Notes under the pieces: generated by a model
Databases searched by the model: none
What the model was told of the DNA's origin: nothing
The model's input: only the letters and a program-made list of their open reading frames with translations
Assembly (NCBI GenBank): GCA_027484055.1
Contig: JAIXQH010000020.1
Span: forward strand, 1-64,000
Direction: 5' to 3'
DNA from: Verrucomicrobiaceae bacterium
GTDB taxonomy: Bacteria > Verrucomicrobiota > Verrucomicrobiia > Verrucomicrobiales > Akkermansiaceae
Length of the DNA: 64,000 nucleotides
In this document: positions 26,208 to 32,605 of the stretch, in pieces
Numbering within the stretch: position 1 is the stretch's first letter
Layout of the letters: every line of letters starts with the position of its first letter
Translations under genes and position numbers: made by a program

Positions 26208-26418
26208 TCCTCTCCGCCAACACGAACTTCTTCCGCTACACGGCGAACCCTGATTCACCCTATCACGAGGCATGCCCAGTGTTTCTTTGAGGAAGAGTCT
26301 ACCGGCAAGCAACGCTTCCTAACCCTGCGCCACCCTCTTTGTCGCCACAAACGCAAAACACTTCGATGACTTTGGATTTGAGAAGATGGTGATTCCACTT
26401 CTATCCTTGCTGCTGAGC
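26204..26418 (+). pseudogene. Decayed PIN-domain toxin (VapC-like)
   Basis: Starts inside the antitoxin stop: MILSANTNFFRYTANPDSPY then HEACPVFL and a stop. A working PIN toxin usually has an Asp in this first strand (M-I-L-x-D-x-N); here it is Ala. A one-base shift restores QCFFEEESTGKQRF. Later bases (about 26350-26405) read VATNAKHFDDFGFEKM, the usual PIN C-terminal segment. The central catalytic region between them is missing. So the gene has a lost Asp, a frameshift and an internal deletion. Confidence 0.6.
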
Positions 26419-26428
26419 CTAGAACACC

Positions 26429-26863
26429 ATGAGCAAAATCAGCCGAACCACTATCGAGGTCCATGGTCAATCTATCGCAATCCAAAACCGGGATAAGCAG
26501 GACTACTTGTCGCTGACCGACATTGCCCGGTATAGGAATTCACAAGAGCCCTTTGCGATCATCAACAACTGGATGCGCAGTCGTAGCACCATCGAGTTCC
26601 TCGGGCTTTGGGAGAAGCTGTGCAATCCAGATTTTAAACCTCTCGAATTCGAGAGGTTTAGAAATGAGGCTGGCAGCAACTATTTTGTTCTGTCGCCACA
26701 GCGTTGGATTGAGGACACTCAAGCCATTGGGATCACCTCAAGGATCTCGGGTGCGATGCTGAAAACGGGAGGCAACATGGCTGTTTTGGCTGATTGTTTA
26801 GCCGATGATAGCCGTTTATGGCTGATCTGCCAGACATACTTTTCCCGCTCACAGGCATCATGA
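26429..26863 (+). CDS. Truncated KilA-N domain protein
   Basis: 144 residues. Residues 25-105 match the KilA-N domain found in phage and accessory-island proteins: DYLSLTDIARYRNSQEPFAI, NWMRSRSTIEFLGLWEKLCN, FRNEAGSNYFVLSPQRWIED, TQAIGITSRISG. In intact relatives the domain goes on with a segment of the type YGGTYAHKDIAFEFASW; here the sequence changes abruptly to unrelated residues after ISG. The final 35 residues are probably read from a disrupted region. DNA binding is the usual role of the domain. It lies among other decayed mobile-type genes. Confidence 0.7.
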   Translation: MSKISRTTIEVHGQSIAIQNRDKQDYLSLTDIARYRNSQEPFAIINNWMRSRSTIEFLGLWEKLCNPDFKPLEFERFRNEAGSNYFVLSPQRWIEDTQAIGITSRISGAMLKTGGNMAVLADCLADDSRLWLICQTYFSRSQAS

Positions 26864-26929
26864 ATTGATCAGACCGCCCGAGATGAAGAGACAGCTAGGT
26901 CACCGCTCAGCCTTGCCAGTCGATCAAGG

Positions 26930-27631
26930 CTATTTCGGCGTGCTGTCGGGTTTTGGCTCTGTGCGGGTGCCGGTGCGGATGATTTTACGGGCAGCTTCGT
27001 AGGCGGAGACGAAGGCGGGGTGCCCGGCTTCAAATTGCAGTATCAGGCGGTCGAGCACGTTGGTGAGGTTGTCCTTGGCGCGGTCGATCTCGGCGGCGAT
27101 GGCTTCGGTGATGGCTTTACGGCTGGCGATGGCAGCACGCGGGGTGCCGAGGGTGGAGCCGTAGGCGGTGATGGCGCTTTGTAAGTCGGTAAGCAGGGTG
27201 GCCGTGAGATTATACTCGGCGGTTTTTACCGGGTCTGCGGTGATCATGGCCTCCGCTTCGTCGTGGATGCCTTGGGCGACTTTATCGAGCAGGGAGTCTT
27301 TGGTGTTTTTCAACTCACCTTCTTTGACATCGAACTTGGCGGCGAGGGTGAGGTTTGCCTTTTCAAAGGCATAGGCTCCGGCCGCTCCGGCGACGATAAG
27401 GGTGCGAGTGACGAGTGAAAGTTGGAGGCGGTCCTTGTCGTGGGCGATGCCGGTGAGCGGGTTGCCTTGCGCTTGGGCGAGGGCGGAAAGGAGATTGAGG
27501 CTGCCCTCCAGCCCAGTCATGGCGCGGACGAAGGCGGGGAGACCGGCGGTGATCGGCTTGTTGGCGGGGGCGGTGAGGATCAGAGCAGTGGTCTGAAACA
27601 TGTTGATTTCGGCGACTTGGTCTTTGTTCAT
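26930..27631 (-). CDS. Conserved-looking unknown protein downstream of phased A-tract repeats
   Basis: 233 residues, no signal peptide, Ala/Leu/Lys-rich and apparently all alpha-helical. It starts MNKDQVAEINMFQTTALILT. Two hydrophobic stretches (TRTLIVAGAAGAYAF and NLTATLLTDLQSAITAYG) look like buried helices rather than firm membrane segments. A C-terminal tail rich in Arg/Thr/Pro/Lys follows. I do not recognise a family with certainty, though small helical proteins of this form occur in Verrucomicrobia and Bacteroidetes. Its start codon lies 20 bases from a 300-bp array of 20/21-bp repeats that must hold its promoter or leader. Confidence 0.6.
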   Translation of the reverse strand: MNKDQVAEINMFQTTALILTAPANKPITAGLPAFVRAMTGLEGSLNLLSALAQAQGNPLTGIAHDKDRLQLSLVTRTLIVAGAAGAYAFEKANLTLAAKFDVKEGELKNTKDSLLDKVAQGIHDEAEAMITADPVKTAEYNLTATLLTDLQSAITAYGSTLGTPRAAIASRKAITEAIAAEIDRAKDNLTNVLDRLILQFEAGHPAFVSAYEAARKIIRTGTRTEPKPDSTPK

Positions 27632-27647
27632 AATAGGTGGGGATTAG

Positions 27648-27947
27648 GGGAAAACGGATGGGGAGAGGGAGAAAACAGGTCAGGAGACGCGGAAAACGGT
27701 TTCGGAGACGCGAAAAACGGTTTCGGACATGCGGAAAACGAGATGGGACTGGCGCAAAACGACTTCGGAGGCGTGAAAAACGAAAGGGGAGAGAGCCAAA
27801 ACGACTCGGGAGAGGCAAAAAATAACTTTGAGAGGAAGAAAACGACTCGGTAGAGGCAAAAAACAACTTTGAGCAGGCGAAAACGACTCGGGAGACGCAA
27901 AAAACAACTTTGAGAATACGGGGGCGTATTCGGGACAGCAAAAACCG
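27648..27947. repeat. Helically phased A-tract tandem repeat
   Basis: Runs of three to six A, mostly followed by C, recur with that C at 27655, 27676, 27697, 27718, 27739, 27760, 27781, 27802, (T at 27823), 27843, 27864, 27884, 27905 and 27945; one unit near 27925 has a G-run instead. Intervals are 21 bases, changing to 20 or 21 in the second half. The sequence between A-tracts is G-rich and varies. About two helical turns separate the tracts, which predicts intrinsic bending. The spacing is not always a multiple of three, so coding is not what is conserved. Confidence 0.85.
27914..27931. repeat. Perfect hairpin within the A-tract array
   Basis: GAATACG (27914-27920) pairs with CGTATTC (27925-27931) around a GGGG loop. 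It replaces one A-tract unit. It may be a transcription terminator or protein site at the outer end of the array. Confidence 0.45.
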
Positions 27948-27970
27948 CGCCAACTGAGGAATAACGTTTT

Positions 27971-28037
27971 TAAGGCACCGAACTGACCCAATCATCAGGG
28001 GTGAATCGCTGGCGGTTTGGCCCAGCGGAGCCAGAAG
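27971..28037 (-). pseudogene. Remnant of the 3' end of a pseudopilin-like gene
   Basis: Minus-strand codons read GSAGPNRQRFTPDDWVSSVP and stop, matching the end of the intact gene at 32600-33142 (RSAGPDGLPFTADDLVSSVP). Upstream of this segment the resemblance stops. The two copies bracket the first cassette array and have the same bases (TTAAGGCACCGA) next to the array edge on the right and near it on the left. Confidence 0.65.
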
Positions 28038-28216
28038 AGCCCACCCCAGCCGAGCCCGCCACGCCCCCGTCCTGATCCACCGGGATGCCCTCCGGTCCAG
28101 GGGGGCATCCAGCGGCCCGGCCACCTCCCTCCCACTCCTCCGCCCACTTTCACGTCGTGATATCTGCTAGGACATGTCACCCGAAAACGCCTGATATACG
28201 CACCCGTAATCCAGAA

Positions 28217-28238
28217 AACCCTTGTCAAATCAAGGGTT
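28217..28238. promoter_or_regulatory. Perfect palindrome ahead of the first cassette
   Basis: AACCCTTG and CAAGGGTT form a perfect 8-bp stem around TCAAAT, 67 bases before the predicted array edge at 28305 (GTTCGCC). It could be an operator, terminator or part of an attI-like recombination platform. No integrase gene is adjacent. Confidence 0.4.
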
Positions 28239-28326
28239 GATGCCACGCTCCGTCACATTGTTCCTTGTTGGATATCACGTCCCGAGAGCATACGAATAAA
28301 AACTGTTCGCCAGAAAATCCCATCCT

Positions 28327-29007
28327 ATGCCTTCACGAGAATCAATTGATCGCAAGCACCACGAAGCCCATTCTGGATTCTACCTCACTCTTGTGAGTAT
28401 CATGCAGGGTTTGGCGCTCGGATTCCTCCTTCAAACGATGGCAACAGAATTGACGACCACTGGAGGACTGTCGATTTTGTCTCTAGTTCAGTTTGTAGCT
28501 TGCCTAGCAGTGTTGATTATCGTTTGGCACGAGTATGCAATTGGAGTTGTTCTGTTCCGATGGCGGCTAGATATGGCCGATTCGACGATTCCTTTTCTGT
28601 TTGGTATTTCTGAGTATGCCATGATTGAGGCTATAGCTATTCCTGCGTCTGGTCATGATTTATCAAGTTTTCGATTTTCGATCTTCCTTTGGTCCCTTCC
28701 AGTATTTTGCGCCATCTCTTGTCTTGCGTATTGGAATCAATCTTCAAAGGCCGTTATCGATGAAGAGTGTCGCGACATGATTACAGTTTCTAAAAGTAAT
28801 AAAATTCAAGCGTTATGGACGGCAGTGGCATTTGGCGTTATTGCAGGTATTCAACAGTTTTTTCAGTTTGGACAAGTCGGACAGGTGGTAATTGGTTGTG
28901 TCATTGCATTGTCTCTCATCGGTCATTGCATCAGAATCAACCACGCTTATGACAAGGGCTGCCTACAAACAGACGGCGAACAAGACGCTAGTGTCAACCG
29001 GCGATAA
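28327..29007 (+). CDS. Cassette 1: multi-pass membrane protein of unknown function
   Basis: 226 residues with about six hydrophobic segments, near 21-39 (FYLTLVSIMQGLALGFLL), 48-68, 90-108, 118-137, 158-176 and 180-200. A cytoplasmic-looking loop (NQSSKAVIDEECRDMITVSK) lies between the fourth and fifth. No family recognised. It starts 21 bases after the predicted crossover GTT at 28305 and its stop lies inside attC A, as usual for integron cassettes. Codon choice is visibly more A/T-rich than in the housekeeping genes, a sign of foreign origin. Confidence 0.75.
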   Translation: MPSRESIDRKHHEAHSGFYLTLVSIMQGLALGFLLQTMATELTTTGGLSILSLVQFVACLAVLIIVWHEYAIGVVLFRWRLDMADSTIPFLFGISEYAMIEAIAIPASGHDLSSFRFSIFLWSLPVFCAISCLAYWNQSSKAVIDEECRDMITVSKSNKIQALWTAVAFGVIAGIQQFFQFGQVGQVVIGCVIALSLIGHCIRINHAYDKGCLQTDGEQDASVNRR

Positions 29008-29063
29008 CGTCCTTCTTTGAATTCGAGCTTCCATTTCGCCGGTGCCACAGCTAGACGTTCGCT
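28975..29063 (+). other. attC-like site A
   Basis: Outer box GGCGAAC (28975-28981) followed by AAG, matched by GTTCGCT (29057-29063) at the crossover end; GCGAAC pairs with GTTCGC. The inner stem CAACCGGCGA pairs with TCGCCGGTG leaving one unpaired A, the extrahelical base expected of attC. Its centre shares GTCCTTCTTTGAATTCG with site B. Confidence 0.75.
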
Positions 29064-29127
29064 GTGAAATCTATTCAACTTAAGCACTCTTATAACAAAT
29101 AATAACAAACTAACAGGAGACTACCCT

Positions 29128-29352
29128 ATGGACCCAATAACTGCAATTGCTCTCGGTGCCGCCGCTAAAGGTGTTGTGGACCACGTTCGAAATTCCCAGA
29201 CATGTCAGATTTGCGGATCATTCGATTTCGGCGGGAATGCTCGCCGCTACTCCTGCTGTGGGAAAGTCCAGTGCTACAAATGCTGGGGCAAGAATGTTGG
29301 AGAACTGCGTCCATGTGCAGCTTGCGGCAGATCAAAAGGCGATATCCTCTGA
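29128..29352 (+). CDS. Cassette 2: small zinc-finger-like protein
   Basis: 74 residues. A short helical N-terminus (ITAIALGAAAKGVVDHVRNS) precedes a Cys-rich part: CQICGSFDFGG, then SCCGKVQCYKCWGKN and CAACGRSKGDIL. Three CxxC pairs plus neighbouring Cys could bind two zinc ions in a RING- or ribbon-like knuckle. The function is unknown; such folds bind protein or nucleic acid. It is alone between attC A and attC B, 70 bases after the crossover point. Confidence 0.65.
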   Translation: MDPITAIALGAAAKGVVDHVRNSQTCQICGSFDFGGNARRYSCCGKVQCYKCWGKNVGELRPCAACGRSKGDIL

Positions 29353-29415
29353 TGCATTAAGATTCTTTGGACATTCATATGGCCACATGACGAGCCTCCC
29401 CAGCAAGAATCCCAA

Positions 29416-29504
29416 AGCGAACAAGACGGCACATCCAACGGCGGGCAACGTCCTTCTTTGAATTCGGGCTTCCATTTCCGCCGTGGATGGCCTATACGTT
29501 GCAA
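29416..29504 (+). other. attC-like site B
   Basis: Outer box AGCGAAC (29416-29422) plus AAGACG as in site A. GCAACGT (29445-29451) and ACGTTGC (29496-29502) are perfectly complementary. The stem CATCCAACGGCGG pairs with CCGCCGTGGATG leaving one A bulged. Crossover at GTTGCAA, 29498. Shares about 30 bases almost unchanged with site A. Confidence 0.8.
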
Positions 29505-29513
29505 AGAAATCCA

Positions 29514-30638
29514 ATGTCAAAGCCTGTCACCGCGAAGATCAACATCGAACGCTCGGAGTTAGCGAAGATACCCTTCATTGATGGAGCGAACATCGGGGAA
29601 AGAGTCCTAACCACATTGACCTTTTTCGATGAAGACAAGTGGCACTTTTGGATCCCTACTCCCGATGGTCTGCACTTTTTGCTTGGGCAGCCCGTTGAAG
29701 GCGATTACTTCGCGAAGTCGAGAGAGGCAGAATCGGACGTTTACTTGGAGTTTCTGAACTTTATGGCTCAACGAGCCTGCTGGCTCGATGCATTAAAGCC
29801 TATCAGCGGCATTCAGTGCGACATTCACAATCTTGGCGCTTCTCTCGCGAAGATCGAATTATTCTACGAAGAGTCATCGAAGCGAAAGACCGAGGTGACT
29901 CGTTTCGTGAGCACTGAGATCGAATACATTTTTGGGGTTTGCCGAAGTCTGTTCGACCTCCTGCAGGAGACGATTGGCAGCATTTGGGGGCGCATTAGAT
30001 TGGTGGACACCACGATTATGAAGAAGAATCTGCCTTCATCATTTCGTAAGATGGTCATGAGTGATCGTGACAGAATGTCGTCCGAGCAGATCGAAGAGAA
30101 GTGGTCTATTCCCCGCGCACTTGCTGACTACTACTATCGGCAAGGCGAGTTTTTTGAGATTCTTCGTTCCTACCGAGATCGGATATCTCATCACGGCCAC
30201 GACTTGAAGTTTCTGTTTGTTACTGAGAAGGGATTCGCGGTAAGCGCTGATGCGGAGCCATTCTCTCGTTTCGATGTCTGGAATGAAGAGCACATGCAAA
30301 CCAATCGATTGGCGTCTTTACGTCCAGTCTTGGCGCATATCATCACAGAGACGCTACGGGCATGCGAAGAGTTCACGTGGGTAATTCAGAGTATAGTGGA
30401 GTTTCCTCCTGAGATTGCTCCTGGATATAAGCTCTTCCTTCGAGGGCATCACACTGCACAGCTATTGACAATGAACAAGGTGCTGGAGGATTGCCTGTGG
30501 TGGGAGAACCAGGCAGAACAGCAACCGAAGATGCAGAACAAGACGTCACTCCTAACGCCTGACCCGCCGCCAGTTCCAGCCGTAATGACCGCTACAACCT
30601 CAACCCCGAGTCGAAGTCTCGCCCCCGGTAAGGCGTAG
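29514..30638 (+). CDS. Cassette 3: unknown protein with HEPN-like motif
   Basis: 374 residues from MSKPVTAKIN, 15 bases after the predicted crossover; an ATG nine codons upstream would lie inside attC B. Mostly helical. RSYRDRISHHGHDLKFLF has the R-x4-6-H spacing of HEPN ribonuclease or ribonuclease-like proteins, next to a helix full of aromatic residues (RALADYYYRQGEFFEIL). Similar layouts are seen in Cthe_2314-like HEPN proteins, but I cannot confirm the family. The C-terminus (PDPPPVPAVMTATTSTPSRS) is a low-complexity tail translated from attC C. No signal peptide or membrane segment. Confidence 0.65.
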   Translation: MSKPVTAKINIERSELAKIPFIDGANIGERVLTTLTFFDEDKWHFWIPTPDGLHFLLGQPVEGDYFAKSREAESDVYLEFLNFMAQRACWLDALKPISGIQCDIHNLGASLAKIELFYEESSKRKTEVTRFVSTEIEYIFGVCRSLFDLLQETIGSIWGRIRLVDTTIMKKNLPSSFRKMVMSDRDRMSSEQIEEKWSIPRALADYYYRQGEFFEILRSYRDRISHHGHDLKFLFVTEKGFAVSADAEPFSRFDVWNEEHMQTNRLASLRPVLAHIITETLRACEEFTWVIQSIVEFPPEIAPGYKLFLRGHHTAQLLTMNKVLEDCLWWENQAEQQPKMQNKTSLLTPDPPPVPAVMTATTSTPSRSLAPGKA

Positions 30639-30656
30639 GAGGACTCGACGTTAGGC
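30533..30656 (+). other. attC-like site C
   Basis: Box GCAGAAC (30533-30539) followed by AAGACG, as in sites A and B. Crossover box GTTAGGC (30650-30656) matches the integron consensus GTTRRRY exactly. The inner stem CTCCTAACGCCTGACC pairs with GGTAAGGCGTAGGAG leaving a single A unpaired. The long loop accounts for its 124-base length. Confidence 0.78.
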
Positions 30657-30675
30657 GACCTAGAACACTTACTCT

Positions 30676-31116
30676 ATGGCAAGACAACTACCACCCGAAC
30701 TTCAATACCTTGAGACACACCTCGAAACATGGGCGGGCATCGGCGCGCACCTACAAAAATGGTATATCATCCTCGGCATTCTTGCATCTGCTACGTCTCT
30801 AGGTGTCGCAGCGTTCGCCAGCTTTTTGCCTACTATTGCGATTTCCAGCATTTCTTTTGTGTCTGCCCTTAGCGTTGGCCTCATTTCTCACTTCAACGTC
30901 GGACGAAAGGTTTCCGACGCTTGGACGGCGTGGCGCCATTTGAACGCCGCTCTGATGAAGTATCGCATGATTCCAACGTTCACCGAGGAGAACCTCATCG
31001 AGGCCTACTCTGAAGCGGAACGCATCCTTGGCAACGCCTCATATTCGCCACCTACCACTAGTCCGACGTCTACTCCCAACCAGCCCCATTCAACCAATAC
31101 TGACGGAAAGGCCTAA
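30676..31116 (+). CDS. Cassette 4: two-helix membrane protein, SLATT-like
   Basis: 146 residues. A short N-terminus (LQYLETHLETWAGIGAHLQK) is followed by two membrane helices at about 30-48 (YIILGILASATSLGVAA) and 52-70 (PTIAISSISFVSALSVGL), then a helix WTAWRHLNAALMKYRMIPTF and IEAYSEAERILGN. Two membrane helices with a conserved cytosolic helix is the arrangement of SLATT-type effectors associated with SMODS/CBASS defence, although this is only a layout match. The Thr/Pro-rich end is read from attC D. Starts 25 bases after the crossover in attC C. Confidence 0.65.
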   Translation: MARQLPPELQYLETHLETWAGIGAHLQKWYIILGILASATSLGVAAFASFLPTIAISSISFVSALSVGLISHFNVGRKVSDAWTAWRHLNAALMKYRMIPTFTEENLIEAYSEAERILGNASYSPPTTSPTSTPNQPHSTNTDGKA

Positions 31117-31166
31117 TCGGGTCCCCGTGCGAACGGGTTTGACTCCTTCCATGCGGTCCGTTTGAG
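31088..31166 (+). other. attC-like site D (weaker)
   Basis: CATTCAAC (31087-31094) faces GTTTGAG (31160-31166). The inner part has GGAAAGG with CCTTCC, again with one unpaired A, and a tight CCCGT-GCGA-ACGGG hairpin. The boxes depart from consensus, so this is less sure than A-C. It lies where the array needs a site, covering the stop of cassette 4. Confidence 0.5.
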
Positions 31167-31505
31167 TGAGGTGTGGCTACAGCCACAGCGAAGTGTGCCA
31201 GCTCGTCGTGCCGTATCGGCCTTCTATGCGGTTCTTGTCCATTGGCTCGCAAGTTTCTCCTAGCCTTCCTTCCCACGGTCGGTCGCCCTTCCGCAGTTGG
31301 CTTCAGATGGTAGTCTCTTTCATTTTCATGTTCTGGTTTTCCTACAGGGGACTTGCACCCCATTTACATCACGCCCATGCTGGGCACACACAAGCCGTGA
31401 GTGGCAACCACCACCAGCCGTTCAGTTTCGATGATTCCACCTGACTACAACCCCAACCCCGTGATCGACGCGCGCTCCCGCTGGTAGTGGTGCACGTGCT
31501 CGACG
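31161..31505 (+). other. Cassette 5: apparently gene-less cassette with structured sequence
   Basis: 345 bases between attC D and attC E. The only plus frame (31166-31444, 92 codons) begins at the crossover box and has odd composition; the minus frame 31070-31363 crosses attC D. Two tight hairpins stand out: GGGG-ACTTGCA-CCCC (31347-31361) and GCCCA-TGC-TGGGC (31373-31385). It may carry a structured RNA, a promoter cassette, or a very short gene. Confidence 0.5.
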
Positions 31506-31511
31506 TTCGGC
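31402..31511 (+). other. attC-like site E
   Basis: TGGCAAC (31402-31408) at the left box and GTTCGGC (31505-31511) at the crossover. The inner stem ACCACCACCAGC (31407-31418) pairs with GCTGGTAGTGGT (31480-31491) at 11 of 12 positions. Next gene starts 16 bases after the crossover. Confidence 0.65.
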
Positions 31512-31521
31512 AGAAATACAG

Positions 31522-31944
31522 ATGAAGACCCATACGAGACGCATTTTGATTATCGGGCTATGGATTGCCTCAGTCGTTGTCTCATTCTGCGCTGGCATGT
31601 TTCTCATCTACGAGTTTTACATATTCGGAGATCCGGTTCGTGAACTTACGAACCTTATTGATGTGTTTCCACCAGTCGATGAACCTTTCTACAGCGTAGA
31701 AGACTTTGTTCGCGCCAATAGTGAGGTGAAGTCCTATTTATCTGAACAGCAGAAGAAGCCAGAATATCATAAGCTACGTCCGAGATTCGTCGTTGTCCCC
31801 GAATTATCTGGATACACGATTTACTCATCGTCTGGGCTGCGGGGCACGGTTTTTCCTGAAGATTTATACAAATCGACTCAGAAAGTGATGCAAAAGAGCT
31901 TAGGCAAGATCAACGTAAAGCCACCACTTCCTGATGCAAAATAG
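31522..31944 (+). CDS. Cassette 6: single-pass membrane protein of unknown function
   Basis: 140 residues: a basic N-terminus, one strong membrane helix (IIGLWIASVVVSFCAGMFLI, about 10-30) and a soluble part of about 110 residues, probably outside the cytoplasmic membrane. SVEDFVRANSEVKSYLSEQQ forms a helix and PRFVVVPELSGYTIYSSSGL a beta segment. No family recognised. Start 16 bases after the attC E crossover; stop just before attC F. Confidence 0.68.
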   Translation: MKTHTRRILIIGLWIASVVVSFCAGMFLIYEFYIFGDPVRELTNLIDVFPPVDEPFYSVEDFVRANSEVKSYLSEQQKKPEYHKLRPRFVVVPELSGYTIYSSSGLRGTVFPEDLYKSTQKVMQKSLGKINVKPPLPDAK

Positions 31945-31953
31945 TTCAGAAGA

Positions 31954-32048
31954 GCCGAACAAGTCATGGCGCGCCAATCGGCAAATGCGCCTCAATTTCT
32001 TTTCAACATCCCTTCAACCGCGCCGGTGGGCGCACTCAAACGTTCTAC
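31954..32048 (+). other. attC-like site F
   Basis: GCCGAAC (31954-31960) followed by AAGTC is a near-classical attC left box. Crossover box GTTCTAC (32042-32048). Inside, TGCGCC can pair with GGCGCA and GGCGCG with CGCGCC. The next gene begins 10 bases after the crossover. Confidence 0.72.
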
Positions 32049-32052
32049 ATTA

Positions 32053-32505
32053 ATGAATCGAATCAGCAAGTACATCGCGATATCGTGCGCCTCAGCTGGC
32101 TTATACGCGCTAGCGTTTTGGCATGGTTCTCATCACTACAATGAGGATTGGGAGCAGGCTAAAGTGTCTGTTGGATACTGGAGTGAACGCACAAACCTCT
32201 TTCATTCCCAAGAGGCACTAAAGGTTTTGCGTCCTACCGATAACCGTGAAGCTTTCGATTTGGTCGCACGAAGCTACTGTAGATCCGTTGTTGCGATGAC
32301 CAAATATCGCAAAGGGATGGACCCAGAGTATTGGGACATTGACCGCGAGGACGACAGAATCGATGGATACAAGGATTTCATTGCCAAGAATCCATCAGTC
32401 ACACACTTCGCAAAGAATTTGGACAATGGACCCGAAGTGGCACCAATGTTCAGGAAGAGCACCTACACCGATCTCTTTGATCAAATCAGAATACCTGAAG
32501 AGTAG
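32053..32505 (+). CDS. Cassette 7: single-pass membrane protein of unknown function
   Basis: 150 residues from the ATG at 32053. The upstream open frame (from 31966) is attC F sequence. One N-terminal membrane helix (YIAISCASAGLYALAFWHG) precedes a soluble domain with many charged residues, including FDLVARSYCRSVVAMTKYRK and PEYWDIDREDDRIDGYKDF. No family recognised. The stop lies within attC G, the last site of the array. Confidence 0.68.
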   Translation: MNRISKYIAISCASAGLYALAFWHGSHHYNEDWEQAKVSVGYWSERTNLFHSQEALKVLRPTDNREAFDLVARSYCRSVVAMTKYRKGMDPEYWDIDREDDRIDGYKDFIAKNPSVTHFAKNLDNGPEVAPMFRKSTYTDLFDQIRIPEE

Positions 32506-32605
32506 AACAAGCCGCATCGTTGCAGGCGACACCAGCCGACTTGGAACTCCCGAGATTTAGAAATCACCAATGGTCGTGACGGCGAGTCTAGAAGGCTTGT
32601 TAAGG
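32502..32605 (+). other. attC-like site G at the array end
   Basis: AACAAGCC (32506-32513) is perfectly complementary to GGCTTGTT (32594-32601). The crossover GTTAAGG (32599-32605) lies exactly at the stop codon of the convergent pseudopilin-like gene. The same TTAAGGCACCGA follows at both this edge and near the left edge of the array. Confidence 0.65.

Noticed and set aside
27648-27947. CRISPR array
   Set aside because: Units are 20-21 bases with no constant repeat and no distinct spacers; no cas gene nearby.
27363-28124. Minus-strand open frame of 253 codons with a 7-residue periodic pattern over the A-tract array
   Set aside because: It overlaps the 233-residue gene in another frame; several frames on both strands are open because the repeat unit is near 21 bases, and 20-base units break the period. 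The pattern is a by-product of the DNA repeat.
28327-29007. Integron integrase as the first gene of the array
   Set aside because: The protein has six hydrophobic segments and none of the tyrosine-recombinase boxes (R...HxxR...Y).
31070-31363. Minus-strand gene of 97 codons
   Set aside because: It crosses an attC-like site and is opposite in direction to all cassettes; residue composition is not protein-like.
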